Origin: an uncultured Blautia sp.
GTDB lineage: Bacteria; Bacillota; Clostridia; Lachnospirales; Lachnospiraceae
Reading direction: 5' to 3'
Assembly (NCBI GenBank): GCA_900541345.1
Contig: UQJE01000014.1
Coordinates: 1 to 42,316, forward strand
DNA: 42,316 nt
The translations under genes were made by a program, and so were the position numbers. The first letter of the stretch is position 1. Each line of letters starts with the position of its first letter. Under the pieces are notes generated by a model. That model saw only the letters and a program-made list of their open reading frames with translations. It was not told the DNA's origin and ran no database searches. Of this stretch, positions 25,103-34,481 are shown piece after piece.

Positions 25103-26290
25103 ATGATAAGACCAAATATGTATTACAATGAATTGAAAGATTCATATCTTTTTTATAATATTTCCCAGAAAACAAAGGCTTATGTTGAACAGTATCCGGG
25201 AGCAAAGCTTTTAAGAATGGGCATCGGAGACGTTTCGTTGCCGTTATGTGATACCGTAATTAAGGCATTGCACGAGGCTGTAGATGATCAGGCTTCCAGA
25301 GACAGGTTTCATGGATATATGCCTGAGTGCGGAGCGCCGTTTTTAAGAGAAACAATTGCAGGATATTATGAAAAAAGAGGTGTTTTGTTATCCGCGGACG
25401 AGGTGTTTGTTTCAAGTGGGGCAAGCGATGAGCTTGGGGATATTTTAGATTTGTTTGAGCGTTCCTGTTCTGCTCTGGTGATTGAGCCGTCTTATCCGGC
25501 ATATGTAGACGCAAATGTAATGGCGGGAAGAAGGATTGTACATCTCTCTTCATCAGAGGAAAACGGATTCTTGCCTGAACCAAAGGAAGAAGAGATGGCA
25601 GATTTAATATATATATGTTCTCCTAACAATCCCACGGGAGCAGTCTATTCCCGTGCACAGCTTCAAAAATGGGTGGATTTTGCTAATAGAAATGGTTCCG
25701 TAATCCTTTTTGATGCGGCATACGAATCCTTTATTGAGGATGAGACACTTCCGCACAGTATTTTTGAACTGAAAGGAGCAAAAACATGTGCCATTGAAAT
25801 ATGTTCCCTTTCCAAGACAGCCGGTTTTACGGGGACAAGACTCGGATATACGATAATACCAAAGGAATTGAACCGTAATGGAATGAATTTTAATGAAATG
25901 TGGGTACGTAATCGTACTACAAAGACAAATGGTGTGTCGTACATAATTCAGAAAGGCGGAGCAGCCGTTTTTACAGAAGAAGGACAAAGACAGATTCATG
26001 AAAATATTCAGATTTATAAAAAAAATGCCAGAACATTGATGCATGCACTGGAGCAGATTGGAATCTGGTATTGCGGAGGAAAAAATGCACCATATATCTG
26101 GATGAAGTGCCCGAACGGAATGGGAAGCTGGGAATTTTTTGACTATCTGCTACATGAAATTCAGGTTGTGGGAACACCCGGAGAAGGATTTGGAGCCTGT
26201 GGAGAGGGGTATTTCCGGTTTTCCACTTTCGGTTCACCGGAAGATACAAAAGAAGCGGCAGAAAGACTTATAAGGCTGTTTTCAAAATGA
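25103..26290 (+). CDS. dapL: LL-diaminopimelate aminotransferase
   Basis: PLP enzyme that makes LL-diaminopimelate directly from tetrahydrodipicolinate with glutamate as amino donor, for lysine and peptidoglycan. Fold type I marks: YICSPNNPTGAV, FDAAYESFI, and CSLSKTAGFTGTRLGY with the PLP lysine. The DapL-type opening NELKDSYLFYNISQK and RMGIGDVSLPL support DapL over a general class I aminotransferase. Length 395. It is the last gene of the glnN operon, tying glutamate status to wall precursor synthesis. No terminator with a clear T run was found after it. Confidence 0.9.
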   Translation: MIRPNMYYNELKDSYLFYNISQKTKAYVEQYPGAKLLRMGIGDVSLPLCDTVIKALHEAVDDQASRDRFHGYMPECGAPFLRETIAGYYEKRGVLLSADEVFVSSGASDELGDILDLFERSCSALVIEPSYPAYVDANVMAGRRIVHLSSSEENGFLPEPKEEEMADLIYICSPNNPTGAVYSRAQLQKWVDFANRNGSVILFDAAYESFIEDETLPHSIFELKGAKTCAIEICSLSKTAGFTGTRLGYTIIPKELNRNGMNFNEMWVRNRTTKTNGVSYIIQKGGAAVFTEEGQRQIHENIQIYKKNARTLMHALEQIGIWYCGGKNAPYIWMKCPNGMGSWEFFDYLLHEIQVVGTPGEGFGACGEGYFRFSTFGSPEDTKEAAERLIRLFSK

Positions 26291-26386
26291 TCAATGAGAT
26301 AAAAAACTTCGAGATGTAGTGTACACCCCACTGTGAAGTGTATATGAGGAGGAAGATTAAAATATCACAAAACCTTCACATATATT

Positions 26387-26418
26387 TTTAAGTTGGTTTA
26401 AAGTACAGCAGATATACT
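26387..26418 (+). promoter_or_regulatory. Candidate response-regulator operator and promoter of the exporter operon
   Basis: TTTAAG (26387-26392) and TTTAAA (26397-26402) are direct repeats starting 10 bases apart, followed 10 bases later by TATACT (26413-26418). There is no good -35 at the usual place. This fits OmpR-type activators, which bind direct repeats about one helical turn apart over the -35; one such regulator is encoded in the same operon. Confidence 0.45.
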
Positions 26419-26460
26419 TAATCACGAGAAAATAGACAACTTCGCAAGGGAGGACGTAAC

Positions 26461-28919
26461 ATGAAACACAGGAATAAAAAGAAGACGGCAGTTGCAATTG
26501 TGGTAGTTTTGGCAGTTGTTGGTGCATCAGGCGGGATTTTTATACGCTATCAGAATACAAAAGATGGAGAAATGAAAAAGGAGACGATAAATGTAACAGA
26601 AACACAGGCTAAGACAGACACAATATCCAATGAGATTGTGGGAACCGGAAACCTGGAAACAGGAGAAGCGGTATCCGTAAAAATCCCGTCCGGTCTTACA
26701 ATTTCCGAGGTGGCGGTAGAAAGTGGGGATTACGTGTCAAAAGGAGATGTATTGGCATATGTGGACACGGCTTCTGTTTTAAGTGCAATAGAAGAGGTTC
26801 AAAGTGAAATGGAGTCTTTAGACGAAGAAATTTATGAACTTCAGGAAGAAGAGACAGAAGAAGAGGTTACAGTAAAGGTAGACGGGCGAATTAAAAAAAT
26901 TTATATAGCAGAGGGCAGTGAGACAGCAGGTTGTATTCTGGAAAACGGAGCGCTGATGCTCGTATCTGCAGATGGTCTTCTCGCAGTAGACTTATCAGAA
27001 GTTTCAGAAGAGATAAAGGAAGGCGACACGGTAAAGGTTATAGTTTCAGGCGGAAAAGAAGTGGAAGGAACCGTAGAACATGTGAGCGAGACTGATTGTA
27101 CAGTGACGATGACGGACAGTGGCGTGGGAATGGGTGATACGGCTTCTGTGACAAATGAATCGGGAACGGTAATCGGAACAGGCACCACGTACATTCACCA
27201 GCCAATTGAGATTACTGCAAATCCGGGAGTAGTATCAGAAATTTATGTATCGGAAGATGAGGCAGTGGAAAGCGGAGATGCACTTTTTACTATGGAAAAA
27301 GAGGAAAATTCCGAATACGCGGCTCTTTTAAAAGAAAGAGAATCTTTATCGGATTCTTTGAAAGAATTACTGACTATTTCAGAAGACGGAAAAATTACAG
27401 CCGACATGGCAGGAATCATTGAGGAAATATACATTTCAAGTGAGAAAGAAGAAACAGCTGAAAATGAAAGTACTAATACAACACAGGACGAAACAGAAGT
27501 AAAGGCAGTAAATATGACGTATGAAAAAAGCTCGTCGAATATATCTGGAAGAAATCGTAGTTCAAATGGTTTGATTATGCTCTCCACGGCAGCGTCTGAC
27601 AGCAGCGGTATTCCGGAGCAAATTGTTGAAACAGAAGTGCCGGAAACAGAAGTGCCGGAAACGGAAGTGCCGGAAACAGAAGTGCCGGAGACAGAAGTAC
27701 CGGAGACAGAAGTACCGGAGACAGAAGAACCGGAAACAGAAGTGCCGGAAACGGAAGTGCCGGAAACGGAAGTGCCGGAGACAGATGTCGTTTTAAGTTT
27801 GAAAAACACGCTTTCTGCAGCTCTCGGTGCACCGGAAACAGGAGCATCTGCGCTGAAAGAAATTCAGTCACCTGACGGAAGTTACACAGGAAGTATTAAG
27901 TGGAATCCTGATGATGATGTGTTTCAGGGAGGAGTTACATATCAAGCTCAGATAACATTGGAGGCACAGGAGGGATATATATTTGGAAATGACAGTATTT
28001 CCGGTATTTCATCAGGTGTAATTTCCGGAATGAGTATTTTAAATGACGGAAAATCTTTGTCTTTTACAATGACATTTCCGGAAACAAAGAAACAGGAAGA
28101 TGAGAAGAGTGACTCAGAGGGAGAAGCACAGATGAATCAGGAAGTGGCTGGAACGAGCTCAGAAAGAGGTGGACTAGGAACTTCAGACGGTGGGAATACT
28201 TCCTCAGGAGGCGGAGGTGCTGCCGGAGTGAGCGCTTCTTCTGGACATACTGCGGTTTCAGAGAATTCTTCAGAAGAAGAGAGTACGACGGACAATGAAT
28301 ATAGTACAGCCACAACCGCATTTACAATAGCAGGAAAGGAAGAGATGATTCTGGCGATTAGCGTAGATGAACTAGATATTAATTCAGTGGAGAAAGGACA
28401 GCAGGCAGAAGTGACATTTGATGCGATTGAGGAAGAGACATTTGAGGGAACTGTGACAAAAGTTGGGAACTCTGCCAGTGCAAGCGGAGGTGTTGCAAAA
28501 TATACGGTGGAAATTACAATTCCGGCATCAGAGGAAATGAAGGTAGGTATGAATGCTTCTGCAACGATTGTAATTGAAAAGAAGGAAAATATTATTACAA
28601 TTCCTGTGAATGCACTTCAGGAACGCGGGGACGAAGTGTTTGTTTACACAGAGAAAGATGCTGAAGGGAATCTTTCAGGAGAAAAGTCAGTAAGTACAGG
28701 CCTGTCTGATGGAAATATCGTGGAGATTACAGAGGGACTTTCAGAGGGGGATACGATATACTATCAATAGGAACGGAGAATCATTCATCTGAAAATATGG
28801 AACTCCCAGGAGGCAATATGGAATTTCCGGGTGGAGATAAAAATTCTTCGAATATGGAGTTCCCGGGCGGCAATGACGGAACTGGCGGAGGTTTTCCGGA
28901 AAGGCAGGGACCGAAATGA
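26461..28919 (+). CDS. Tripartite exporter adaptor (HlyD/MacA type) with ETEVP repeats; 3' end probably frameshifted
   Basis: Membrane-fusion-type adaptor for the ABC exporter encoded next. A single N-terminal membrane segment (~8-28) is followed by a lipoyl-like half (GNLETGEAVSVKIPSG…SGDYVSKGDVLAYV) and two extra inserted lipoyl-like repeats. Next come a repeat tract of ETEVP (27628-27777) and a small beta domain (SIKWNPDDDVF…YIFG). A Ser/Gly-rich stretch precedes the usual beta-barrel end (VEKGQQAEVTFDAIEEETFEGTVTKVG … IPVNALQERGDEVFVY). The frame stops at 28770. The next frame continues without a stop to 28919 with repeated MEFPGG motifs, and its TGA overlaps the ATG of the ATPase (ATGA). 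One missing A near 28766 would restore an 819-residue protein; as sequenced it is 769. Adaptors of this family often have such Gly/Met/Pro-rich tails. Confidence 0.8.
27628..27777 (+). repeat. 15-bp coding tandem repeat (ETEVP, 10 units)
   Basis: Ten consecutive 15-base units (GAAACAGAAGTGCCG and variants) encode ETEVP, one unit reading ETEEP, followed by a degenerate ETDVV. Synonymous differences (GAA/GAG, ACA/ACG, GTG/GTA) recur in blocks, pointing to duplication of groups of units. The product is an acidic Pro-rich spacer like those that span the cell wall. Confidence 0.95.
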
Positions 28920-29587
28920 TACAGCTTAAGGAAGTTTCAAAAATATATACGGTTGGAGAGGAGCTAGTATATGCTCTGAATCATGCCAGTATGACAATTC
29001 ATGATGGGGAATTTGTAAGTATTATCGGACCGTCAGGAAGCGGAAAATCTACAATGATGAATATTATCGGGTGTTTGGATACGGCTGATGAAGGAGAATA
29101 TTTATTAGATGGGATTGCTATTGAAAAATATTCCGAGCGCGAGCTTGCTGCTGTTCGAAATAAAAAGCTTGGCTTTATTTTTCAGAATTTTAATCTCCTT
29201 CCACGTCTGACAGCTGCAGAAAATGTGGAGCTTCCGCTTCTGTATCAGGGAATCCGGGCATCGGAAAGAAAAAAAAGAGTGGCCGAGGCAATGGAAAAAG
29301 TAGAACTTTTGCATAGAATGCATCACAGACCTTCGGAGCTTTCCGGAGGTCAGCAGCAGAGAGTTGCCATAGCAAGAGCGCTTGTGACAAAACCTTCTCT
29401 TTTTCTCGCAGATGAACCTACGGGAAATCTGGATACAAAGACAGGAAGTGAAATTATGAGTCTGTTTCATGAACTTCACGAAAATGGAAACACAATTGTG
29501 CTGATCACGCATGATAATGGGGTGGCAGATGAAGCGCAGAGAAAAATTCGTATCAGAGATGGAAAGGTGGCGGAAGTGCAAATATGA
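28916..29587 (+). CDS. MacB/LolD-type ABC transporter ATP-binding protein
   Basis: ATPase of a tripartite exporter. Walker A GPSGSGKST near residue 40, Q-loop FIFQNFNLLPRLTAAENVELPL, signature LSGGQQQRVAIARA, Walker B LFLADEPTGNLD and the H-loop LITHD. Length 223 is typical of the MacB/LolD/FtsE group. Its start overlaps the likely native stop of the adaptor gene (ATGA), and its own stop overlaps the permease start by 4 bases. Substrates of such Firmicutes exporters are usually peptides, antibiotics or lipids; this one is unknown. Confidence 0.95.
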   Translation: MIQLKEVSKIYTVGEELVYALNHASMTIHDGEFVSIIGPSGSGKSTMMNIIGCLDTADEGEYLLDGIAIEKYSERELAAVRNKKLGFIFQNFNLLPRLTAAENVELPLLYQGIRASERKKRVAEAMEKVELLHRMHHRPSELSGGQQQRVAIARALVTKPSLFLADEPTGNLDTKTGSEIMSLFHELHENGNTIVLITHDNGVADEAQRKIRIRDGKVAEVQI

Positions 29588-30804
29588 TTTTTCAGACTTT
29601 TAAAATGTCATGGGCTGCTGTCTGTGCGAACAAGCTCCGCACTTTTTTGACAATGCTGGGAATCATTATAGGAGTGGTAGCTTTGATTGTGTTGGTATCT
29701 ATTGCAGACGGCGCCTCCTCTTCTGTATCGGAACAGATTTCCGGTATGGGAGCAAGTTACCTGACGGTACGTATCACAGACGACAAGGAAAAACCGCTGA
29801 GACTCTCGGAATTTTCAGAACTTTTGGATAATGAGGAAATAGCGGCGGCAGCACCTGTTGGAAAAACAAGTGTAACGGCAAAAACAGGGTATACAAGCGG
29901 CTCTATGAGTATTACCGGTACGACAGGGAGCTATTTTGATATTATGAATCTTGCGTTTTCCGGTGGAAGGTCCCTGAAAAAAATGGACTTGGATAACAAT
30001 TCATTTGTAGTGATTCTTACATCAGACACCGCGGTGGAATTGTTTGGAAGAGCAGATGCCGTAGGTGAAACATTATCTCTTGACGGAAAGAAATTTCTTG
30101 TAGTCGGAATTCTTTCCGGGGAAAATTCAACTCTTACTTCGGGTCAGGGTACCGGGCAAATTTCTTCGGAGGATGATTCGGAAACAGTAACACTTGAGGG
30201 ATATATTCCATATTCTACACTTACCCGTATGACAGATAACGTGCTTGATATTACCTGGTTTTATGCTTCTTCAAAAAATAAAGAAAATGCAGATGCGGCC
30301 GAGAAAGCACTCCAAGACATTATGCTGGAGCGGTTTGAAGGAGATGAAGATGCCTTTTCCGTACAGAATCAATCTGAAATTATGGAAGCAATGGATAATG
30401 TAGACAATACCATGTCTCTTATGATTGGAGGAATTGCAGCTATTTCTCTTCTTGTAGGAGGAATCGGGATTATGAACATTATGCTGGTTTCTGTTACAGA
30501 AAGAACAAGGGAGATTGGAATTCGTAAGGCAATTGGGGCAGGACGGGGAGAAATTATGTTTCAATTTCTTTTGGAAGCTCTTTTTGTAAGTATTATGGGT
30601 TGTACGGCGGGAATTGCAGCATCGTATGGTGTATTGAAAATTATATCCGGAATAATGGGCGAATCAATGAATTTTTCCATGAATTGGCAAGTAGCGTGGA
30701 TTTCGGTAGGTTTTTCTCTTATCATCGGCGTTGTGTTTGGTCTTTATCCGGCAAGTAAAGCAGCAGGTAAAAAGCCTATTGAAGCATTGCGGTATTCGGG
30801 ATAA
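29584..30804 (+). CDS. MacB/FtsX-type ABC transporter permease
   Basis: Mechanotransmission-type permease. The first membrane helix is in NKLRTFLTMLGIIIGVVALIVLVSIADGAS, the MacB opening motif. A large extracytoplasmic domain follows (~45-275), then three helices (~280-305, 330-355, 365-390), including GGIGIMNIMLVSVTERTREIGIRKAIGA. Length 406 is standard. It works with the ATPase and the adaptor. A two-component system follows within the same gene cluster. Confidence 0.94.
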   Translation: MIFQTFKMSWAAVCANKLRTFLTMLGIIIGVVALIVLVSIADGASSSVSEQISGMGASYLTVRITDDKEKPLRLSEFSELLDNEEIAAAAPVGKTSVTAKTGYTSGSMSITGTTGSYFDIMNLAFSGGRSLKKMDLDNNSFVVILTSDTAVELFGRADAVGETLSLDGKKFLVVGILSGENSTLTSGQGTGQISSEDDSETVTLEGYIPYSTLTRMTDNVLDITWFYASSKNKENADAAEKALQDIMLERFEGDEDAFSVQNQSEIMEAMDNVDNTMSLMIGGIAAISLLVGGIGIMNIMLVSVTERTREIGIRKAIGAGRGEIMFQFLLEALFVSIMGCTAGIAASYGVLKIISGIMGESMNFSMNWQVAWISVGFSLIIGVVFGLYPASKAAGKKPIEALRYSG

Positions 30805-30835
30805 GAGTTTATAATCATTGTAAAATAAAGAGGAA

Positions 30836-31519
30836 GTGAAAAATATGCGACTTTTACTTGCGGAAGACGAAAAAGAACTTTCCAGAGCCCTGATAGCAAT
30901 ATTTATCCATGATAGATATTCTGTAGATGCAGTATACAATGGGGAGGATGCGTTGACCTACCTGGAAACAGAAAATTATGACGCGGTAATTTTGGACGTG
31001 ATGATGCCGAAAATAGACGGGTTGACTGTGCTTCGTAAAATAAGAGAAAAAGGAAATAAGGTTCCGGTACTGATTTTAACGGCGAAATCGGAAATAGACG
31101 ACAAGGTGAGAGGTCTGGACTACGGAGCTGACGATTATCTTACAAAGCCTTTTGCTGCAAAAGAACTGCTTGCGCGAATTCGGTCTATTACAAGAAGAAA
31201 AACAGAACAGTATGGACAGAAACTTTTACTTGGAAAAACTGTACTTGACACAAGTTCTTTTACGATGGAGGCTCCTGGAGGGGTGCACCATCTGACGAAC
31301 AGGGAGTATCAGATTATGGAAATGTTGATGCGTGATCCTGGATGTGTGATTTCGACAGAGAGATTTATGGAAAAAATATGGGGTTATGACAGCGAAGCAG
31401 AGATTAATGTTGTATGGGTGTATCTTTCAAATCTCCGAAAAAAACTTTCATCGATTCAGGCGGATGTACAGATAAAAGCAGTGCGTAACCAGGGGTACTT
31501 TTTGGAGGAAATAAAATAA
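30836..31519 (+). CDS. OmpR-family response regulator
   Basis: Receiver domain with acidic pocket AEDEKE, phosphoacceptor Asp in AVILDVMMPKIDG (near residue 53), conserved Lys in YLTKPF, then a winged-helix DNA-binding domain (LTNREYQIMEMLMRDPGCVISTERFMEKIWG). 227 residues. Very likely controls the exporter genes upstream; the direct repeats at 26387-26402 are a candidate site. Its stop overlaps the kinase start by one base. Confidence 0.95.
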   Translation: MKNMRLLLAEDEKELSRALIAIFIHDRYSVDAVYNGEDALTYLETENYDAVILDVMMPKIDGLTVLRKIREKGNKVPVLILTAKSEIDDKVRGLDYGADDYLTKPFAAKELLARIRSITRRKTEQYGQKLLLGKTVLDTSSFTMEAPGGVHHLTNREYQIMEMLMRDPGCVISTERFMEKIWGYDSEAEINVVWVYLSNLRKKLSSIQADVQIKAVRNQGYFLEEIK

Positions 31520-32724
31520 TGCGTCAGATTCGCCGAAGGTTTATTTTTGTAGCAATGTGCTCTACTTTTATAGTGCTTTTTGCAATTATGAGCATTATCT
31601 TTTTTGTGAATTACAGAAATTTGGAAGAACGGGCAGATGCATCTATTGATGCAATCGTAAATAAGAATATAGAGAGAAATCCTAGGTTAGAATGGAAGCA
31701 GCTTCCTTTTAAAAATGATATACCTTTTACACCAAGATATTTTTTTATAAAGATTGATAAAAAAGGACAGGCAGATGAATTTCAAAGAGGAGCGGCAATG
31801 TCTGAACTGACTGAAAAAACAGCAAAAAAATATGCGGAAGGAGTACGGAATAAAGGAAAAAAAGCAGGATTCTATCATTCTTTTCGATACCGAACAGAGG
31901 AAGAAGGAGAGTTTCTTTCTGTATGGTTTGTGGATTATACAAGGGAATTAGATACAATGTACCATTTTTTTGTTTCAGGAATACTGGTTTCCTGTCTTGG
32001 ATTGTTTCTTATATTTATTCTAGTGGTATTTTTTTCAAACTTGGTGTTTCGGCCTGTCTGGGAGAGTTATAAAAAACAAAAGCAGTTTATTACAGATGCT
32101 TCTCATGAGTTAAAAACTCCTCTTACCATTATAGATGCAAATACAGAAGTTCTGGAAATGATACAAGGTGAAAATGAGTGGACGAAAAGTATCAGAAATC
32201 AGGTGAAACGTTTATCCTCGCTTACAATTCAGATGACTATGCTGGCAAGAATGGAAGAGGAACAGAAAAATCCGGAGATGGAAGAGGTGGATTTTTCTCT
32301 TATATTAAAAGAAACGATACAGCCATTTTATACACTGGCAGAAAGAAATGAAAAACGATTTGTATTTTCGGTGGAGCCTGGACTTATTTTGAAAGGAAAC
32401 AGAGAACTTTTAAAGCAGCTCGTGATGATTTTAATTGATAACAGTGTGAAATATTCTGTGTGCAGCAGTGAGATTTTTATATCTCTAGTAAAAAAAGGGC
32501 GAAAAGTTGTTTTTAAGGTGTCAAATGAGTCTGAAATGATTCAGAAAGGAAATATGGACATTTTGTTTGAACGATTTTACAGGACAGATGCCTCCAGAAA
32601 CTCTGAGACGGGAGGTTCTGGAATTGGTTTGTCCGTGGCAAAAGCCATTGTGGAAGTGCATAATGGAAAAATCCATGCGGAAAGTGCAGATGGGAAGATA
32701 CTGGTAATTACTGTGATATTATAG
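31519..32724 (+). CDS. Sensor histidine kinase
   Basis: Two membrane helices (about 9-31 and 150-175) flank a ~120-residue extracytoplasmic sensor region. HisKA domain with DASHELKTPLTIID (phospho-His), then HATPase with LIDNSVKYS, FERFYRTDASR and SGIGLSVAKAIVEVHNG. Length 401. Coupled to the response regulator. The input is not recognisable; sensors beside MacAB-type exporters often detect cell-envelope stress or antimicrobial peptides (inference). Confidence 0.93.
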   Translation: MRQIRRRFIFVAMCSTFIVLFAIMSIIFFVNYRNLEERADASIDAIVNKNIERNPRLEWKQLPFKNDIPFTPRYFFIKIDKKGQADEFQRGAAMSELTEKTAKKYAEGVRNKGKKAGFYHSFRYRTEEEGEFLSVWFVDYTRELDTMYHFFVSGILVSCLGLFLIFILVVFFSNLVFRPVWESYKKQKQFITDASHELKTPLTIIDANTEVLEMIQGENEWTKSIRNQVKRLSSLTIQMTMLARMEEEQKNPEMEEVDFSLILKETIQPFYTLAERNEKRFVFSVEPGLILKGNRELLKQLVMILIDNSVKYSVCSSEIFISLVKKGRKVVFKVSNESEMIQKGNMDILFERFYRTDASRNSETGGSGIGLSVAKAIVEVHNGKIHAESADGKILVITVIL

Positions 32725-32744
32725 CTCTTTTCTGTGATTTTATC

Positions 32745-32773
32745 TTGTGTATCCTGGTATGTTGTGATATTAT
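32745..32773 (+). promoter_or_regulatory. Promoter of the ZorA/ZorB-like pair
   Basis: TTGTGT (32745-32750), 17-bp spacer, TATTAT (32768-32773), 62 bases before the start. It implies that the pair is transcribed independently of the kinase. Confidence 0.65.
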
Positions 32774-32834
32774 AAAAAAGAAATCAATAATTTTCTATTA
32801 ATTTCACGCAAATCTACAAAAGGGGAGGCATTTT

Positions 32835-34469
32835 ATGGGTAAAAAGATTGTAAATGTAGTTTTATTCCTGACTGTGGTTGCGGCTGCAGTGGGAATGACC
32901 ATATATACAGGCAAGGGTGCTGCCAGTGTAATGGTATACAACTTTGTGTTTCTAGGAGTGATGGTGCTGATTTATCTTTCCGGCATGATCGGCGGAATGT
33001 TTAAAATGAACCGTCTTTCTGAAGCACTCCGTCACGGCACCGAGGAGGTTTCCAGTATTTTCAAGGCTCCCGGGAAAGCAAAAGCAGAAGATTTATCTGT
33101 GTTAAATGAGATTTTCGGGAATACATACCTGGACAAAAAGATGGATACCTTTCGTGGGAGTATCGACAAAAGCCAGGAAGGAATCGGTGATGTGGAGGAC
33201 TTCATTAATGAGGAAGAAATGGATCTTCACATTCACAAACGTCTTCTGGAGATGGTGCCCGACATTCTTACAAGTCTTGGTATTCTCGGAACCTTTGTAG
33301 GACTTGTATGGGGTCTTAAAAATTTCAATCCCAATGATTATGCGGCAATGACAAGTTCTGTTGCATCTCTTGTGGACGGAATTAAGGTGGCATTCCTTAC
33401 TTCTATTTACGGAATTGCCTTGTCTATTGTGTATACATATGGAATGAAGAGTGAGTACAGCTCTCTTACGGAAAATCTTCAGGGATTTCTGGACCGCTTT
33501 CACGCATACGTTATGCCTACTGCAGAAAATGAGTCGAGAAATCTCCTTGTATCCAGTCAGAAAATTCAGACAGAAGCCATGAATAAAATGGCAGAACAGT
33601 TTTCTGTACAGATGGCAGACAGTTTTGAAAAGGTAATTACGCCTACTTTTCGGAAAATGAACGATTCTCTTGACATGCTGGTGACTTCTGTTACAAGATG
33701 TCAGCAGGATGCAGTAAAAGAGATTCTGGATGGATTTATGAAAGAGATGCATAACTCCTTTCAGCTGCAGTTCCGGGATTTTAATGAAGCTTTAAATCAA
33801 TTGAAAAAAGCGCAAAAAGAAAATGCGGATTATACGGCAACGCTTTATCAGACGATGAGTACCCAGTTGAGCGATAATTATCTACAACAGGAGCGGGTGA
33901 TGAAAGATGCAGTGACGGAGCTTGGAAACCTGCAGAACCGTTACCTTACTACGGCTAACCGGATTGTTCAGGATAATCAGAACATTCAGAAAATGCAGCA
34001 GCAGGATTATCAGCATGTAACAGAGTATTTAAAAGAAGCGGAGCAGTCTGCTGCAAAATTCTGGGTTGCCTGCAACCAGACGATGAAGCGTTATGTGGAA
34101 GCTGCGACAGCAGGTATGGAAAATGCAGGGCAGTCCAGCCAGGCAAGTGCAGAAGTGTTAAAAGCAAATCGCCAGCTCATTCAGGATTTTGATACGAAGA
34201 TGCAGGAATTTTCTCAGTATCAGAAGCTTTCCTATCAGACAATGGAACAGGTTCGCCGTCTTCTTACAGATGTTTCACTTTCCGGGAAAGATCTGCAGCT
34301 GCAAAGCGGACGCGTAGACAGCGTTTCCCAGAAGGCTTCTGTAGACAAAATCCAGAGACTTCTGGAAGAACAGGGGGAGGCTCAGAAAGAACTTCTGGAA
34401 GATATTTCCAAGAATATCCGGGAGCTTTCAAAAGCAGCACAGAAAGGAAAGTTCAGCTTATTCAAATAA
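32835..34469 (+). CDS. MotA/TolQ/ExbB-type channel protein with long tail (ZorA-like)
   Basis: Stator-type ion channel subunit. Two N-terminal helices (~5-24, 34-54) and a helix pair typical of MotA/TolQ (VPDILTSLGILGTFVGLVWGL, ~141-161; GIKVAFLTSIYGIALSIVYTY, ~182-202) are visible. They are followed by ~335 residues of predicted cytoplasmic helical tail rich in Gln/Glu. MotA of flagella is about 260-290 residues and lacks such a tail; ZorA of Zorya systems has it. The next gene is a MotB/ZorB-like partner 12 bases later. No flagellar gene is nearby. Function is inferred: an ion-driven rotary unit anchored to the cell wall, whose tail could pass a signal to a cytoplasmic effector. Confidence 0.82.
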   Translation: MGKKIVNVVLFLTVVAAAVGMTIYTGKGAASVMVYNFVFLGVMVLIYLSGMIGGMFKMNRLSEALRHGTEEVSSIFKAPGKAKAEDLSVLNEIFGNTYLDKKMDTFRGSIDKSQEGIGDVEDFINEEEMDLHIHKRLLEMVPDILTSLGILGTFVGLVWGLKNFNPNDYAAMTSSVASLVDGIKVAFLTSIYGIALSIVYTYGMKSEYSSLTENLQGFLDRFHAYVMPTAENESRNLLVSSQKIQTEAMNKMAEQFSVQMADSFEKVITPTFRKMNDSLDMLVTSVTRCQQDAVKEILDGFMKEMHNSFQLQFRDFNEALNQLKKAQKENADYTATLYQTMSTQLSDNYLQQERVMKDAVTELGNLQNRYLTTANRIVQDNQNIQKMQQQDYQHVTEYLKEAEQSAAKFWVACNQTMKRYVEAATAGMENAGQSSQASAEVLKANRQLIQDFDTKMQEFSQYQKLSYQTMEQVRRLLTDVSLSGKDLQLQSGRVDSVSQKASVDKIQRLLEEQGEAQKELLEDISKNIRELSKAAQKGKFSLFK

Positions 34470-34481
34470 GAGGAGAATTAT

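Noticed and set aside
26291..26386. Possible terminator or short gene after dapL
   Set aside because: A weak pairing of ACTTC with GAAGT is visible, but there is no T run; the only short frame (about 15 codons) has no supporting features.
27628..27777. CRISPR-like repeat array
   Set aside because: The units are 15 bases with no spacers and encode an in-frame acidic peptide repeat.
27243..27809. Minus-strand frame of 188 codons rich in SVSGT repeats
   Set aside because: It is the reverse reading of the ETEVP repeat region inside the adaptor gene; the plus frame has clear family domains.
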